This document shows, in pieces, positions 5,863-7,090 of a stretch of 7,090 nt of DNA. A model generated the notes under the pieces. The model had not been told where the DNA came from and did no database searches. It saw only the letters and a list, made by a program, of their open reading frames with translations. The stretch lies in NCBI GenBank assembly GCA_946622835.1, contig CAMOQI010000041.1, positions 1 through 7,090 of the forward strand, read 5' to 3'. The position numbers and the translations under genes are program-made. Positions within the stretch are counted from its first letter, which is position 1; each line of letters opens with the position of its first letter. The stretch comes from an uncultured Candidatus Melainabacteria bacterium. GTDB taxonomy: Bacteria; Cyanobacteriota; Vampirovibrionia; Gastranaerophilales; Gastranaerophilaceae.

Positions 5863-7090
5863 ATGTTAGATTTTAAATCAATATTCAAAATGGCAACAAT
5901 TTCGCTCAAAATAAATAAAATGCGCTCAATGTTGACAAGTTTGGGTATAATTATCGGGGTAAGCGCGGTTATTATAATGCTTGCGGTCGGACAGGGTGCA
6001 AGTAAGAAAATTGCATCAGATATGGAATCTATGGGGAGTAACCTCTTAATGGTTCGTTCTTCATCTGCAAAATCAGGCGGTGTCAGGATGGGCGCAGGCT
6101 CTCGCCCGACTCTTACACTTAAAGATGCGGAAGCTATTGAATCAAAAGCTCGTGGAGTTCTTGCAGTTGCCCCATATTCGTCAGAAGGTAAACAGCTAAC
6201 CTACGGCAACCAAAACTGGTCTTCCACTATTGGCGGAACTACTATGCCCTATTTTATGATAAGAAACTATGAAATTGAATCCGGCAGAGGATTTTTAAAA
6301 GAAGATAATAAAAACAGCACAAAAGTTGCGATAATCGGGCAAACTGTTGCTACAGAATTGTTTGGTGACGTTGATCCTATAAATAAAACAATTCGTATCG
6401 GTAATATCCCATTTAGAGTAATAGGATTGTTAAAAGCTAAAGGTTCAAGCGGTATGGGACAAGATCAGGATGATTTGGTGTTTATCCCTATTACAACCGC
6501 TCAAAGAAAAGTTTTTGGGACGGATTTTCCCGGAACTGTTAATATGATTACCGTAAAGGCTCAAAGCGAAGATGCTTTGACTGTTGCACAAGAAGATATA
6601 ACAGAAATTTTAAAATCCCGTCATAATATCGGAAAAAATCAGGATAATGATTTTGAAATAAGAAATTTGGCAGAAATGCAAGAAACAATTAAATCCACAA
6701 CAAAAACGATGTCGCTTTTATTAGGGGCAATTGCAGGAGTTTCACTGATTGTCGGCGGTATCGGAATTATGAATATTATGCTTGTTTCGGTTACGGAACG
6801 AACCAAAGAAATTGGTATCAGAATGGCAATTGGCGCAAAAGCCTCAGATATCCGTATTCAATTTCTCATAGAATCGTTTTTGCTTTCAATGATAGGAGGT
6901 CTGGTTGGGGTCTTAATCGGTATTGGGGGCGCCCATTTAATGCACGCACTGGCAGGAATGAACATTTCAATCACAGCAGAATCCATATTGCTTTCTTTGG
7001 GTTTTTCTGCCGGAATCGGTATAGGTTTTGGCTATTATCCTGCATATAAAGCTTCTTTGCTTAATCCTATTGACGCTTTAAGGTATGAGT
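5863..7090 (+). CDS. macB: MacB-type ABC transporter permease (FtsX-like), complete except for the stop
   Basis: The ATG at 5863 follows AAGGA (5851-5855) by 7 bases and the frame stays open for 409 codons to the window edge. The product is the inner-membrane permease of a MacA-MacB-TolC-type exporter. The layout is that of the family, with a first span at about 24-45 (TSLGIIIGVSAVIIMLAVGQGASKKI) and a periplasmic domain at about 46-283 (MacB_PCD). Three further spans follow at about 284-308, 335-360 and 372-393, forming the FtsX domain. The coupling segment SVTERTKEIGIRMAIGAK (309-326), which contacts the ATPase, is fully conserved, as is the PAYKAS.LNPIDALRYE ending. That ending is where family members normally stop, and the last base in the window is T, so probably only the stop codon is missing. 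The N-terminal ATPase domain of E. coli MacB is absent and is supplied by the separate gene at 3964-4680. Spacing of 75 bases to the DUF3137 gene still allows a single transcript. Confidence 0.93.
   Translation, partial: MLDFKSIFKMATISLKINKMRSMLTSLGIIIGVSAVIIMLAVGQGASKKIASDMESMGSNLLMVRSSSAKSGGVRMGAGSRPTLTLKDAEAIESKARGVLAVAPYSSEGKQLTYGNQNWSSTIGGTTMPYFMIRNYEIESGRGFLKEDNKNSTKVAIIGQTVATELFGDVDPINKTIRIGNIPFRVIGLLKAKGSSGMGQDQDDLVFIPITTAQRKVFGTDFPGTVNMITVKAQSEDALTVAQEDITEILKSRHNIGKNQDNDFEIRNLAEMQETIKSTTKTMSLLLGAIAGVSLIVGGIGIMNIMLVSVTERTKEIGIRMAIGAKASDIRIQFLIESFLLSMIGGLVGVLIGIGGAHLMHALAGMNISITAESILLSLGFSAGIGIGFGYYPAYKASLLNPIDALRYE

Noticed and set aside
1..7090. CRISPR array, tRNA or rRNA gene, insertion sequence or phage genes
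   Set aside because: No regularly spaced repeats, no cloverleaf-like sequence and no transposase or integrase motifs were seen on either strand, and nearly all sequence is covered by the genes listed.

Overview
The window is a piece of a low-GC, AT-biased bacterial chromosome. The cell envelope is Gram-negative, because the window encodes a TolC-type outer-membrane channel together with a periplasmic adaptor. Canonical Shine-Dalgarno sites (AAGGA, GAGG) precede most genes. Lineage cannot be read from the sequence. A low-GC gut or environmental diderm such as the Gastranaerophilales (Melainabacteria) would fit, but that is a guess from gene style only.

Left part (1-1048): the 3' end of a sugar aminotransferase gene of the DegT/DnrJ/EryC1/StrS family runs in from the left on the + strand. 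It converges on a two-gene minus-strand operon that encodes small proteins I do not recognise (116 and 81 aa). The convergent stop codons flank a perfect 13-bp hairpin that probably terminates transcription from both sides.

Middle and right (1142-7090): after a 172-nt divergent intergenic region with an extended -10 promoter candidate comes a co-directional cluster. Its order is TolC-family outer-membrane factor, MacA-like adaptor, MacB-type ATPase, DUF3137 membrane protein, MacB-type permease. Four of the five products are the parts of a complete tripartite ABC efflux/export machine. The ATPase and FtsX-like permease energise it at the inner membrane, the adaptor bridges the periplasm, and the TolC-like trimer forms the outer-membrane exit. 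The substrate is unknown. The permease runs to the window edge; its last in-frame residues (LRYE) match the usual C-terminus of the family, so it probably lacks only its stop codon.

The unusual part is the layout of the export operon. MacB is split into separate ATPase and permease polypeptides, and a DUF3137 gene sits between the two halves. That gene is locally very AT-rich, its product has an unexpected extra hydrophobic segment, and it is followed by a GC-rich palindromic scrap with a run of nine G's. This could be a dedicated accessory subunit of the exporter or an insertion into the operon. It is the best lead in the window, although every family involved is already known.
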